This document shows, one piece after another, positions 1 through 5,966 of a stretch of DNA of 6,648 nt. A program made the position numbers and the translations under genes. The notes under the pieces are model-generated. The model was not told the DNA's origin. It worked only from the letters and a program-made list of their open reading frames with translations, and ran no database searches. The DNA comes from Acidobacteriota bacterium (GTDB taxonomy: Bacteria; Acidobacteriota; Thermoanaerobaculia; Thermoanaerobaculales; Thermoanaerobaculaceae), in contig DAIDOU010000271.1 of the NCBI GenBank assembly GCA_027458945.1, forward strand, positions 1 through 6,648, read 5' to 3'. Within the stretch, counting starts at the first letter, position 1. Every line of letters starts with the position of its first letter.

Positions 1-440
1 AGCACGAGGATCGCCTCCATCAGGTTGATCAGGCCGCCGATCATGAAGATCGGGATCGAGATCAGGTGCCCGGCCACGGGCACGATCCAGAGGAAGTAGC
101 CGATCGCGTAGATCGCGAGCGGTATGTTGCGCTTCATCGAGGTGCTCTGGTCCATCGGCTGGCCGTCGAGGCGGATCGGGCGCAGCTTCATCACCTTCTT
201 GCCGATCGAGCGCTTGTCCGCGAAGTCGAGGTCGAGGCCGTCGCGCATCAGCCAGTAGCCGCCGACCAGGACGCCCGCGATCGGCCCGCCGATAAACGGG
301 ACGAAGCCGACGATCATCCCGGCGATGCCGATGATGATCCCGTCGATGAGCGCCGCGATGAACCTCTTGGCCAGGTCCGCCTTGGCCGTGCCCGTGGTGG
401 GTGCGGGGGCAGGGGGGACCGCACTGGGTGGTACCGCCAT
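1..440 (-). CDS. RDD family membrane protein (partial, C-terminus beyond window)
   Basis: Reading the minus strand from an ATG at 440-438 gives 146 complete codons with no stop before the window edge, so the gene is truncated only by the window. The start is supported by a strong Shine-Dalgarno sequence (AAGGAGAA) 5 nt upstream. The protein has a Pro/Ala-rich cytoplasmic-type N-terminus (residues 1-20). It then has the RDD signature: AKRFIAALID with Arg26 and Asp33 at the edge of a first hydrophobic segment (about 27-47), and a second hydrophobic stretch (about 48-64). The motif RSIGKKVMKLRPIRLDG (78-94) is the family's conserved loop, and further hydrophobic segments lie at about 107-124 and 127-146. 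RDD proteins are small polytopic inner-membrane proteins. Some have been linked to ion transport or stress tolerance, but most have no assigned function. It lies 103 bp downstream of bshA on the same strand and probably has its own promoter, so a role in bacillithiol metabolism should not be assumed. Confidence 0.88.
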   Translation of the reverse strand, partial: MAVPPSAVPPAPAPTTGTAKADLAKRFIAALIDGIIIGIAGMIVGFVPFIGGPIAGVLVGGYWLMRDGLDLDFADKRSIGKKVMKLRPIRLDGQPMDQSTSMKRNIPLAIYAIGYFLWIVPVAGHLISIPIFMIGGLINLMEAILV

Positions 441-445
441 CGTCG

Positions 446-453
446 TTCTCCTT
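446..453 (-). promoter_or_regulatory. Ribosome binding site of the RDD gene
   Basis: On the minus strand the sequence is AAGGAGAA, followed by 5 nt and then the ATG at 440. It closely matches the anti-SD complement and fixes the start of the RDD gene. Confidence 0.75.
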
Positions 454-492
454 TTCTCCGCCACAGCGGAACGTTCGCAGTTTCTTTCCTAA

Positions 493-521
493 AGCGTAGC
501 GGAGGGGGTCGGAAATTTCAA
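493..521 (-). promoter_or_regulatory. Candidate sigma70-type promoter for the RDD gene
   Basis: The minus strand carries TTGAAA (complement of 516-521, 5/6 match to the -35 consensus). Exactly 17 bp later comes TACGCT (complement of 493-498), which keeps the most conserved -10 positions T1, A2 and T6 but matches only 3/6 overall. Transcription would start near 486 and leave a leader of about 45 nt before the RDD start. The region is locally AT-richer than its surroundings, as expected for a promoter. This is inference from sequence alone. Confidence 0.4.
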
Positions 522-534
522 CGGGCCGGCCGTT
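520..534 (-). terminator. Weak hairpin downstream of bshA
   Basis: AACGG (520-524) and CCGTT (530-534) form a 5-bp stem with a 5-nt loop about 10 nt after the bshA stop. On the minus strand it is followed by GAAATTT rather than a true U-tract. It could be a weak terminator or attenuator at the end of the bsh operon, but the stem is short and the evidence slight. Confidence 0.2.
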
Positions 535-543
535 CGCGGCGGC

Positions 544-1659
544 TCAAGCTCCGAGCAGCCGCCGGTAGAGCGCCTCGTAGCGGTCCACGACCCTGGCGGT
601 GCCGAACTCGGCGGCGTGGGCGCGCGCGAACGCCCTCTGACGCGCCATCTCCTCCGGGTCCGAGAGCAGGCGCAGCACGGCCGCGGCCATGGCGGCGGTG
701 TCGCCGACTGGCAAGGTGAAACCGCCGCGGCCGTTCTCGACGGCCTCGGGGATGCCGCCGGCGTCGGAGGCGACCACCGGCACGCCGCACGCCATCGCCT
801 CGAGCGCGGCCAGGCCGAACGACTCCTCCGACGACGGCAGCAGGAACACGTCGCCGGCGCCCATGACCCCTTCGACCGGGGAGACGTTGCCGAGGAACTC
901 GACCCGGTGCGCGATGCCGGCGTCGCGGACGAAGCGCTCCGCGGAAGGTCGCTCCGGCCCGTCCCCGACCATCGCGAGGTGCGCCGGCAGGCGCTCGTTG
1001 ACCTGGCGGAAGACCTCGAGCACGTCGAGGACGCGCTTGACCGGACGGAAGTTGGACGCGTGCACGAGGAGCGGCGCCCCGTCCGGCGAGAGGCGCCGCC
1101 GGTACGCCGCGGAGAAGTCGGGGTCGCAACGATCGGAATCGACGAAGTTCGGGATCACCTCGATCTCGCGCTCGATCCCCAGGATCTCGTGCGTCTCCCG
1201 CGCCAGCGAGCGCGACACCGCGGTCACGGCGTCGGCGCGCTCGATCCCGAGCCGGACGATCGGCAGGAACGAGGGGTCGGCGCCGACGACCGTGATGTCG
1301 GTGCCGTGCAGGGTGACGATGAGCTTGGGCCCTCCGCCGAGGATCTCGCGCGCCAGGTGCGCCGAGATCGCGTGCGGGATCGCGTAGTGCACGTGCAGCA
1401 ACTCGATCCCGTGCGTGCGCACGGCGTCCGCCATCTGCGAGGCGAGCGCCAGCGAGTACGGCGGGTAGGAGAACAGCGGATAGGTCGGAACCGAGACCTC
1501 GTGGAAGGTGACGCCGGGCGGCACCCGGCCGAGGCGGTACGGGAGCGCGTAGCAGATGAAGTGCACCTCGTGACCGCGCCGCGCGATCTCGAGGCCGAGC
1601 TCGGTGGCGACGGTGCCGGAGCCGCCCACGGTCGGATAGCAGGTGACGCCGATCCTCAT
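544..1659 (-). CDS. bshA: N-acetyl-alpha-D-glucosaminyl L-malate synthase BshA
   Basis: This GT4-family, GT-B fold glycosyltransferase catalyses the first step of bacillithiol synthesis, transferring GlcNAc from UDP-GlcNAc to L-malate in the cytosol. The 371-residue product is close to the usual length (about 375). It opens with the BshA hallmark GVTCYPTVGGSGTVATELG (4-22), containing the glycine-rich loop GGSG (12-15). The acceptor-domain segment HVHYAIPHAISAHLA follows (89-103), then VTLHGTDIT (115-123). The GT4 E-x7-E nucleotide-sugar motif is at Glu279 to Glu287, within EESFGLAALEAMACGVPVV. The ATG at 1659 is chosen because it begins the conserved first strand and follows GGGAGG with a 5-nt spacer. 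An upstream in-frame ATG at 1806 would only add a tail lying inside bshB1. The start overlaps the bshB1 stop in an ATGA junction, so translational coupling is likely. A heptamer repeat lies just upstream in the same reading frame. Confidence 0.95.
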   Translation of the reverse strand: MRIGVTCYPTVGGSGTVATELGLEIARRGHEVHFICYALPYRLGRVPPGVTFHEVSVPTYPLFSYPPYSLALASQMADAVRTHGIELLHVHYAIPHAISAHLAREILGGGPKLIVTLHGTDITVVGADPSFLPIVRLGIERADAVTAVSRSLARETHEILGIEREIEVIPNFVDSDRCDPDFSAAYRRRLSPDGAPLLVHASNFRPVKRVLDVLEVFRQVNERLPAHLAMVGDGPERPSAERFVRDAGIAHRVEFLGNVSPVEGVMGAGDVFLLPSSEESFGLAALEAMACGVPVVASDAGGIPEAVENGRGGFTLPVGDTAAMAAAVLRLLSDPEEMARQRAFARAHAAEFGTARVVDRYEALYRRLLGA

Positions 1660-2429
1660 CCCATCCTCCCACCCGGCCCGTGGTCCGTGGTCCGTGGTCC
1701 GTGGTCCGGGACCCGCGGGGCGAACAGCCAGGCGAGTTCGTCCGCTGCGAGCGTCCCAGGGCTCGCGAACCCCTCGCCGAACTCGGCGCCGGCGAGGTTG
1801 CCGCACGCGCGATCGCGACCCTCGATCGCGGCGAGGAAGTGCCCGGAGGCGAGGTGGGTCGCGGCCCCCGCACCGGGGTCGAACTGCGAGGCGTGCGCCG
1901 CCAGCGCCGCGCGCTTCGCGCCGTACGCCGCCGACACGTCCACCACGAGTGCGGGCTGGAACAGCTGGCGCGGCCCCGGGTACGCGAGGAGCAGGCCTGG
2001 TCGCGACGGCGCGCCGCGCTCCGGGTGGTACTTCGCGACCCCGGCGAGGAACGACCCGCGGCGGACCAACTCGGCCGCCGCAGCGTGGTCGGGGTGCGGG
2101 TCACCGTCGTCCGGCAGGAGCACGGCTCGCGGCGCCGCCGCCCGCAGCGCCCCCACCAGCGCAACCAGCTGTCCGTCGTCGGTGCGGCTCAGGCCGCCGT
2201 CGGGGAGGCCCAGACACTCCCGCCAGAGGACCCCGAGCGCCGCGGCCGCAGCGCTCGCCTCGGCCGCCCGCAGCGGCGCGTCGCCGCGGGTGCCGAGCTC
2301 CCCCGCCGTGAGGTCGAGGATCGCGACCCGTCGCCCCGCCGCGGCCAGGCGCGCCACGGTGCCGCCGCAGCCGAGCTCGACGTCGTCCGGGTGCGCCCCG
2401 ACCGCGAGCACATCGCACGCGGCTACCAT
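1656..2429 (-). CDS. bshB1: GlcNAc-malate N-deacetylase BshB1 (PIG-L/LmbE family)
   Basis: This zinc-dependent deacetylase performs step two of bacillithiol synthesis, removing acetate from GlcNAc-malate to give GlcN-malate. The family signature AHPDDVELGCGGT is at 12-24. By analogy with solved PIG-L enzymes, His13 and Asp16 are zinc ligands, Asp15 is the general base, and His115 of PHPDH (111-115) is the third ligand. GELGTRG (43-49) is typical of BshB1. SQFDP (181-185) and FGEGFA (217-222) match the family's C-terminal part. At 257 residues it is about 20 longer than the usual 235-240. The excess is a low-complexity tail (239-257), largely encoded by the TGGTCCG repeat and unlikely to be functional. 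The ATG at 2429 overlaps the bshC stop by 7 nt and has GAGGG 6 nt upstream. The stop overlaps the bshA start in ATGA. Flanking bshA and bshC make this assignment safer than for a lone PIG-L protein. Confidence 0.93.
   Translation of the reverse strand: MVAACDVLAVGAHPDDVELGCGGTVARLAAAGRRVAILDLTAGELGTRGDAPLRAAEASAAAAALGVLWRECLGLPDGGLSRTDDGQLVALVGALRAAAPRAVLLPDDGDPHPDHAAAAELVRRGSFLAGVAKYHPERGAPSRPGLLLAYPGPRQLFQPALVVDVSAAYGAKRAALAAHASQFDPGAGAATHLASGHFLAAIEGRDRACGNLAGAEFGEGFASPGTLAADELAWLFAPRVPDHGPRTTDHGPGGRMG
1665..1670 (-). promoter_or_regulatory. Ribosome binding site of bshA
   Basis: GGGAGG on the minus strand lies 5 nt before the bshA ATG, inside the last codons of bshB1. It decides the start at 1659 over the upstream in-frame ATG, which would fall within the bshB1 coding region. 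Confidence 0.65.
1681..1708. repeat. Heptanucleotide tandem repeat, 4 perfect copies of TGGTCCG
   Basis: Four exact head-to-tail copies lie at 1681-1687, 1688-1694, 1695-1701 and 1702-1708, with degenerate half-matching heptamers on each side (1674-1680 CGGCCCG and 1709-1715 GGACCCG). The repeat encodes residues 241-250 of BshB1 and ends 22 nt before the bshA ATG. No reading frame through the unit contains a stop. Because the period is 7, each unit gained or lost changes the reading frame. Short heptamer repeats of this kind can mutate by replication slippage, but four copies is a modest array and no variation can be shown from one sequence. Confidence 0.9.
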
Positions 2430-3970
2430 CGCCCGCCCTCGTTCCAGAACAGCAGGTGCATCCCGGGGTCGGCGGGATCGAGTGCAGCGGCGAGCTCGCG
2501 CGGCCAGGCGGGTCCGAGGCGGAGCAGCGGCGCCAGCACCGAGAGACGGCGCTCCTGCGGCTGGCCGTCCGGGCGCAGGAACGCGCGCAGGCGGCGCCAG
2601 CGCCCGACCGCGGCCTCGGCGTCGCGGGTCGCGGCGCCTTCGATGCGGCCCCCGAGCCATGCCAGCGCCGCTGCGAGCTTCTTCGCCGTCGCATCGAGGT
2701 CGCCGCCGAGCGCCGGCAGCTCGGCGCGGGCGCTCGTGGCGAGACCCCCGAGGCCGGTCTCCACGGTCGCGCGCAGGCGCTCGAGGCGCCGGCGCGTCAC
2801 CCGGCCGGGCAGCGCCGGCGACGGCAGCGACGGCCGCAGCAGCTGCTCCGGAGCCAGCCTGAGCTGGCGGGCGAGACGACGCTCGCCCGCGGTGACGACG
2901 GTGACGTGCGGCCGCAGGCGCCACTCGGGGCGGCCGATCCCCGCCACGGCGCGCACCTCCTCCGTCTGGAGGTGGTACACGAGCTCCGCCCCGCCCAAGA
3001 AGGACACCGCGGTTCCGAGCGCGGCGTCGGCCACGAGCGGCCGCAGCCACGCGTTCGGGAGGAAGCGCTCGGGGTGTGCCGCGTGCTCGGCGAGGACCGC
3101 GGCGGGGCACGCCCCGTGGCTCGTCGGCAGCGCCTCGCGGCGGTCGCCGCTGCGGCGGAACAGCGGCAGCCGGTGCGGCGAGATGCGCAACGGCAGCGGC
3201 CAGCCGCGCGCGCGCATCCGCTCGCCGCCGGCGGCGAGCGCGTCCCAGCAGGCCGGCAGGCCCTCGAGGACCCGGGTCGCCACCGGCGCCGCCGCGCGCG
3301 CGAGCTCGGGCTCGAGGGCGTCGACGAGCACGACGCCGCACCCTGCGAGGACGCCGGCCAGAAAGCGGGCGGTCGCCTCCCCGAGGAGGGCGCCAGGGGC
3401 GTAGCACGCCGCCGCGAGGTCGAGCGCGGCGCGGGCATTTTCGCCGGAGAGCTGTGGCCGCAGGGCGTCGAGGAACGACGCACACTCGCCCGAGAGCGGC
3501 GCCGCGCCGCCGAGCATCCCGCCGCGCGCCCACCCCGGCTCGCGCAGCTCGGCCACCTCTTCGCCGGCTGCGACCCGCGCCCAACCCATCTCGGGGAGGT
3601 CGTCGTCGGCGGTTGCGAGCCAGAGGAAGGCGACCGCGTCACGACCGGCCGCGCGGCGCCGGGCGGCCTCCGCCGCCGCGGCCGCCGCCTTGACGAGCGT
3701 GAGCAGCGGGCCGCCGAGCAGACCGGGCTGCTGCCCGGTGACGACCGCGTCGGCGCCGCCGAGCCAGCGCGCCAGCTCACCGTCCACCGGGCTGCCCCAG
3801 CGGCGGTTGTCCTCGGCGAGCGCATCCGCGAGCGAACGCGAGCGCCCGGCTGCGCCGGGTGCGGAGCGGGCGGGGGTGCCCGGGCCGGCTGCGAACGCGG
3901 CGGCGGCCGGGTGCACCGGCTCCCAGCTGGCCAGCGGGGCGCGGTCGGGAGCGCTCGGTTGAGTCGCCAT
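2423..3970 (-). CDS. bshC: Putative cysteine ligase BshC (bacillithiol synthase)
   Basis: BshC is needed for the last bacillithiol step, joining cysteine to GlcN-malate. The product has 515 residues, slightly shorter than the roughly 540 of Bacillus BshC. The Rossmann-like core carries the family signature VVTGQQPGLLGGPLLTLVK (76-94), then FLWLATADDD (115-124). NAWLRPLVAD (306-315) and FLGGAELVYHLQ (324-335) match the conserved LLRPVVQD and GGPAEIAY-type motifs. The C-terminal half has a helical, probably coiled-coil segment (about 391-465, Arg/Ala/Leu-rich), followed by RPDGQPQERRLS (466-477), the conserved PxGxxQER element. The segment usually written EDHD in this family reads ADDD here (121-124). 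The ATG at 3970 is chosen because upstream in-frame codons would run antisense into the divergent gene's start. Only a weak GAGG lies upstream, at a long 13-nt spacing. The gene's stop lies within the first codons of bshB1, so it is the first gene of a coupled operon. Confidence 0.92.
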   Translation of the reverse strand: MATQPSAPDRAPLASWEPVHPAAAAFAAGPGTPARSAPGAAGRSRSLADALAEDNRRWGSPVDGELARWLGGADAVVTGQQPGLLGGPLLTLVKAAAAAAEAARRRAAGRDAVAFLWLATADDDLPEMGWARVAAGEEVAELREPGWARGGMLGGAAPLSGECASFLDALRPQLSGENARAALDLAAACYAPGALLGEATARFLAGVLAGCGVVLVDALEPELARAAAPVATRVLEGLPACWDALAAGGERMRARGWPLPLRISPHRLPLFRRSGDRREALPTSHGACPAAVLAEHAAHPERFLPNAWLRPLVADAALGTAVSFLGGAELVYHLQTEEVRAVAGIGRPEWRLRPHVTVVTAGERRLARQLRLAPEQLLRPSLPSPALPGRVTRRRLERLRATVETGLGGLATSARAELPALGGDLDATAKKLAAALAWLGGRIEGAATRDAEAAVGRWRRLRAFLRPDGQPQERRLSVLAPLLRLGPAWPRELAAALDPADPGMHLLFWNEGGRW

Positions 3971-3983
3971 CTCGGAGAGCTTA

Positions 3984-4001
3984 CCTCGCCCCCCGGCGAG
4001 G
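3984..4001 (-). promoter_or_regulatory. Leader hairpin overlapping the bshC SD-like sequence
   Basis: CCTCGCC (3984-3990) pairs perfectly with GGCGAGG (3995-4001) across a 4-nt loop, giving a GC-rich 7-bp stem. In the bshC mRNA the later arm contains the only SD-like GAGG, 13 nt before the AUG, so folding would mask it. It could modulate bshC translation, or it could be a chance GC palindrome. Confidence 0.35.
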
Positions 4002-4040
4002 CGCCAGCGCGCGGACGTCGAGGCCCGCCGGCGGCCAGTG

Positions 4041-4046
4041 TATGAT
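4041..4046 (+). promoter_or_regulatory. Candidate -10 element for the chalcone-isomerase-like gene
   Basis: TATGAT matches TATAAT at 5/6 positions and lies 43 nt before the ATG at 4090, in the AT-richest part of the 119-bp divergent region. No convincing -35 box is present at 16-18 bp upstream (around 4018-4024). Its complement also lies where a promoter for the bsh operon could be, but I could not identify a good pair of boxes on the minus strand. Confidence 0.35.
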
Positions 4047-4076
4047 CGATCGCACGAGCGGGCGCTCACAGCGGCC

Positions 4077-4084
4077 AAAGGAGG
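4077..4084 (+). promoter_or_regulatory. Strong ribosome binding site of the chalcone-isomerase-like gene
   Basis: AAAGGAGG, a near-perfect anti-SD complement, ends 5 nt before the ATG at 4090. It settles this start against the longer in-frame upstream extension reaching back to 3859, which would run antisense through bshC. Confidence 0.85.
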
Positions 4085-4089
4085 ATGCC

Positions 4090-4659
4090 ATGCGTCGAAT
4101 CGTGTGCCTGGTTCTCGCGGGTCTCGCACTCGGGACCGCCGCCGTCGCCGGTGAGATCGAGGGCGTCGTCTTCCCCGACCAGGTGACGGTGGGGACGGCC
4201 AACCTCATCCTCAACGGGATGGGGGTGCGCGTCAAGAAGATCGCCTTCATCGGGATCAATATCTATGCGGCGGCGCTCTACCTCCCGGCCAAGCAGGCCG
4301 ACCCGGCCAAGATCCTGGCCGCCGACGAGCCGAAGCAACTGGTCATGCACTTCCTCTACAAGGAGGTGGGCCGCGACAAGCTCCTGGAGGCCTGGGCCGA
4401 GGGGTTCAAGAACAACGCCGGCGGCTCGCTCGCGGCGCTCAAGGCGCCGATGGCGACGTTCGACGGCTACTGGTCCGACATGAAGAAGGGCGATGTGGCC
4501 GTGCTGACCTACACCCCCGGCGAGGGCACCAAGGTCGAGATCAAGGGCCGGGAGATGGGGGTCATCCCCGGGGCGGAGTTCGCCTCGGCGCTGTTCTCGA
4601 TCTGGCTCGGCCCGAAACCGCCGAACGAGGCGCTCAAGAACGGGCTGCTCGGCCGCTGA
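4090..4659 (+). CDS. Exported chalcone-isomerase-like domain protein
   Basis: The 189-residue protein begins with a clear Sec signal peptide: basic MRR, a hydrophobic core IVCLVLAGLALG, and a likely cleavage site AVA|GE after residue 20. The mature part matches the bacterial chalcone isomerase-like family (Chalcone_3 type). The conserved features seen are LILNGMGVRVKK (39-50), INIYAAALYLP (56-66), DEPKQLVMHFL (79-89), AWAEGFKNN (101-109), MKKGD (131-135), YTPGEGTKVEIKG (141-153) and the closing FSIWLGPKPPNEALKNGLLG (169-188). Plant chalcone isomerases cyclise flavonoids. The bacterial secreted relatives are not known to do so, and their role is largely unassigned; fatty-acid-type ligand binding has been suggested for the fold. 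The location is periplasmic or extracytoplasmic. It is the only plus-strand gene, diverging from bshC and converging on the PLD gene. No link to bacillithiol is evident beyond the shared intergenic region. Confidence 0.87.
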   Translation: MRRIVCLVLAGLALGTAAVAGEIEGVVFPDQVTVGTANLILNGMGVRVKKIAFIGINIYAAALYLPAKQADPAKILAADEPKQLVMHFLYKEVGRDKLLEAWAEGFKNNAGGSLAALKAPMATFDGYWSDMKKGDVAVLTYTPGEGTKVEIKGREMGVIPGAEFASALFSIWLGPKPPNEALKNGLLGR

Positions 4660-4672
4660 GGGCGCTCCACGG

Positions 4673-4697
4673 CCGCCGCGGCGCGCGGGTGCGGCGG
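4673..4697. terminator. GC-rich hairpin in the convergent intergenic region
   Basis: CCGCCGC (4673-4679) pairs with GCGGCGG (4691-4697), giving a 7-bp stem with an 11-nt loop. It sits between the stop of the chalcone-isomerase-like gene (4659) and the stop of the PLD gene (4698), so it could serve both strands. Neither side has a U-tract, so intrinsic termination is uncertain, and GC-rich palindromes are easily found by chance in such DNA. Confidence 0.3.
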
Positions 4698-5966
4698 TCA
4701 GTACATCTCGGTGAAGAACGACGCGAACAGCTCGCGGACGCGGACCCACAGGCCGCGTTTGGCCCACGCCCGCTTCGTCAGCCGGACGGAGCGCGCGATG
4801 TCCTGGTCGAAGACGGCGCCGAGCTGCGCCGCGAAGCGCGCGTCGTAGACGACCACGTTGGCCTCGGCGTTCTTGCGCATCGAGCGGGTGTCGAAGTTGA
4901 TCGAGCCGACCGTGGCCCAGATCCCGTCCACCGCCATCGCCTTGGAGTGCAGCATCGTCGGCTGATACTCGTAGATCTCGACGCCGGCGTCGAGCAGCTC
5001 GCCGTAATGGAATTGCGATGCGCGCCGGATCGCCGGGATGTCGATGCTCGGTCCGGGGACGACGATGCGTACCTTGACCCCGCGCCGTGCGGCGCGGATG
5101 AGGGCACGGCGGATCTGGGCGTCGGGCACGAAGTACGCGTTCTCGATCGTGATGGCGCTGCGCGCCGCCTGGATCGCCATGTACAGCATGAGCTTGGACA
5201 TCGAGCTCTGGTCGTTGCGCGAGCTCGAGATCACCTGGACGAGGACGTCGCCAGCCGGCTCGAGGACGGGGAACTGGGCGTCGCCGCCGAGGACCTCGCC
5301 GGTGGTGTTGACCCAGTCCTCCATGAAGATGCGCTGCAGCTGGCGGACGGCGGGACCCTCGAGGCGGACGGCGAGGTCGCGCCACTCGTGCTGGTTGCGG
5401 GCGTCGCCGCGCCAGCGGTCGTCGAAGGCGAAGCCGCCGCAGTAGCCGACGCGGCCGTCGATCGTGACGATCTTGCGGTGGGTGCGGTGCCCGAGGCGGG
5501 TCAGCGAGTAGATGCGGATCGGCTTGTAGATGCGGACGTTGACGCCGGCGGCCCGCATCTCGTCGGCGAGGCCGCCGAGGCGGGCGCCGATGTCGTCGAC
5601 GAGCACGCGGACGCCGACCCCGGCGCGCGCCCGCTCGATGAGCGCGTCCGCAATCTCGCGCCCGATCTCGCCGTCGTTGAAGATGTAGATCTCGACGTCG
5701 ACGCTCTCGCGCGCGCCGGCGATCGCCCGCAGCAGGTCGGGGAAGAGACCGTCCCCGTTCTGCAGGAGCGTGACCGCGTTGCCGGGCACCATCCCGTTCT
5801 TGAGCGCCGCGAGCGAGCGCAGGAACTCCGGGCTGGCGACGCCGTAGCTGGGGTCGTAGGTGTAGTCGGTGCGGGTGCCGCTGCTGATGCAACCGGTCAG
5901 CGCCGTCAGACCGAGCAGTGCGGCCGCGAGGAGTCGGAGCGCCGGCCCGGGGCGCGGCGCGCTCAC
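4698..5966 (-). CDS. Phospholipase D / cardiolipin synthase-like lipoprotein
   Basis: This 422-residue protein has two PLD catalytic motifs. The first is HRKIVTID (His163, Lys165, Asp170), followed by GGFAFDDRW. The second is HSKAMAVD (His340, Lys342, Asp347), followed by GSINFD (354-359). The two lobes together form one active site with a phosphohistidine intermediate. The spacing and WRDLAVRLEGPAV (195-207) resemble cardiolipin synthases, which transfer phosphatidyl groups between phospholipids. Other phosphatidyl-transferase or lipase activity is possible. The N-terminus is a lipoprotein signal: hydrophobic 9-22, then lipobox LTGC with Cys26. This predicts an extracytoplasmic lipid-anchored enzyme, unlike ClsA (transmembrane) or ClsB/ClsC (no signal). 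The first lobe lacks the Asn of the usual GGxN, reading GGFA, while the second keeps it. The GTG start overlaps the atpC stop in a GTGA junction with no SD upstream, so it is probably translated by coupling to atpC. Confidence 0.88.
   Translation of the reverse strand: MSAPRPGPALRLLAAALLGLTALTGCISSGTRTDYTYDPSYGVASPEFLRSLAALKNGMVPGNAVTLLQNGDGLFPDLLRAIAGARESVDVEIYIFNDGEIGREIADALIERARAGVGVRVLVDDIGARLGGLADEMRAAGVNVRIYKPIRIYSLTRLGHRTHRKIVTIDGRVGYCGGFAFDDRWRGDARNQHEWRDLAVRLEGPAVRQLQRIFMEDWVNTTGEVLGGDAQFPVLEPAGDVLVQVISSSRNDQSSMSKLMLYMAIQAARSAITIENAYFVPDAQIRRALIRAARRGVKVRIVVPGPSIDIPAIRRASQFHYGELLDAGVEIYEYQPTMLHSKAMAVDGIWATVGSINFDTRSMRKNAEANVVVYDARFAAQLGAVFDQDIARSVRLTKRAWAKRGLWVRVRELFASFFTEMY

Noticed and set aside
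457..470. TCCGC/GCGGA 5-bp hairpin just upstream of the RDD SD, and the GAACGTTC palindrome beside it (469-476)
   Set aside because: Short stems of this size are expected by chance in GC-rich DNA. They do not match an operator I can name, and the SD itself is not in the stem.
66..719. Plus-strand open frame across the RDD gene and the end of bshA
   Set aside because: It crosses two minus-strand genes and the promoter gap between them, and its translation is low-complexity His/Arg/Asp-rich.
1681..1708. CRISPR-like array
   Set aside because: The units are 7 nt and contiguous with no spacers, so this is a simple tandem repeat.
1660..1806. Longer BshA with a 49-residue N-terminal extension starting at 1806
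   Set aside because: The extension overlaps bshB1, includes the heptamer repeat and has no similarity to BshA. The ATG at 1659 has a good SD and begins the conserved first strand.
616..2862. Long plus-strand open frames antisense to bshA, bshB1 and bshC (also 1680-3404 and 2456-4045)
   Set aside because: They lie opposite well-supported conserved genes. Their translations are Arg/Ala/Pro-rich with no recognisable domain, as expected when stops are scarce in about 70% GC DNA.
3971..4129. Longer BshC starting at 4129
   Set aside because: It would run antisense through the start of the chalcone-isomerase-like gene, and the added residues do not resemble the BshC N-terminus.
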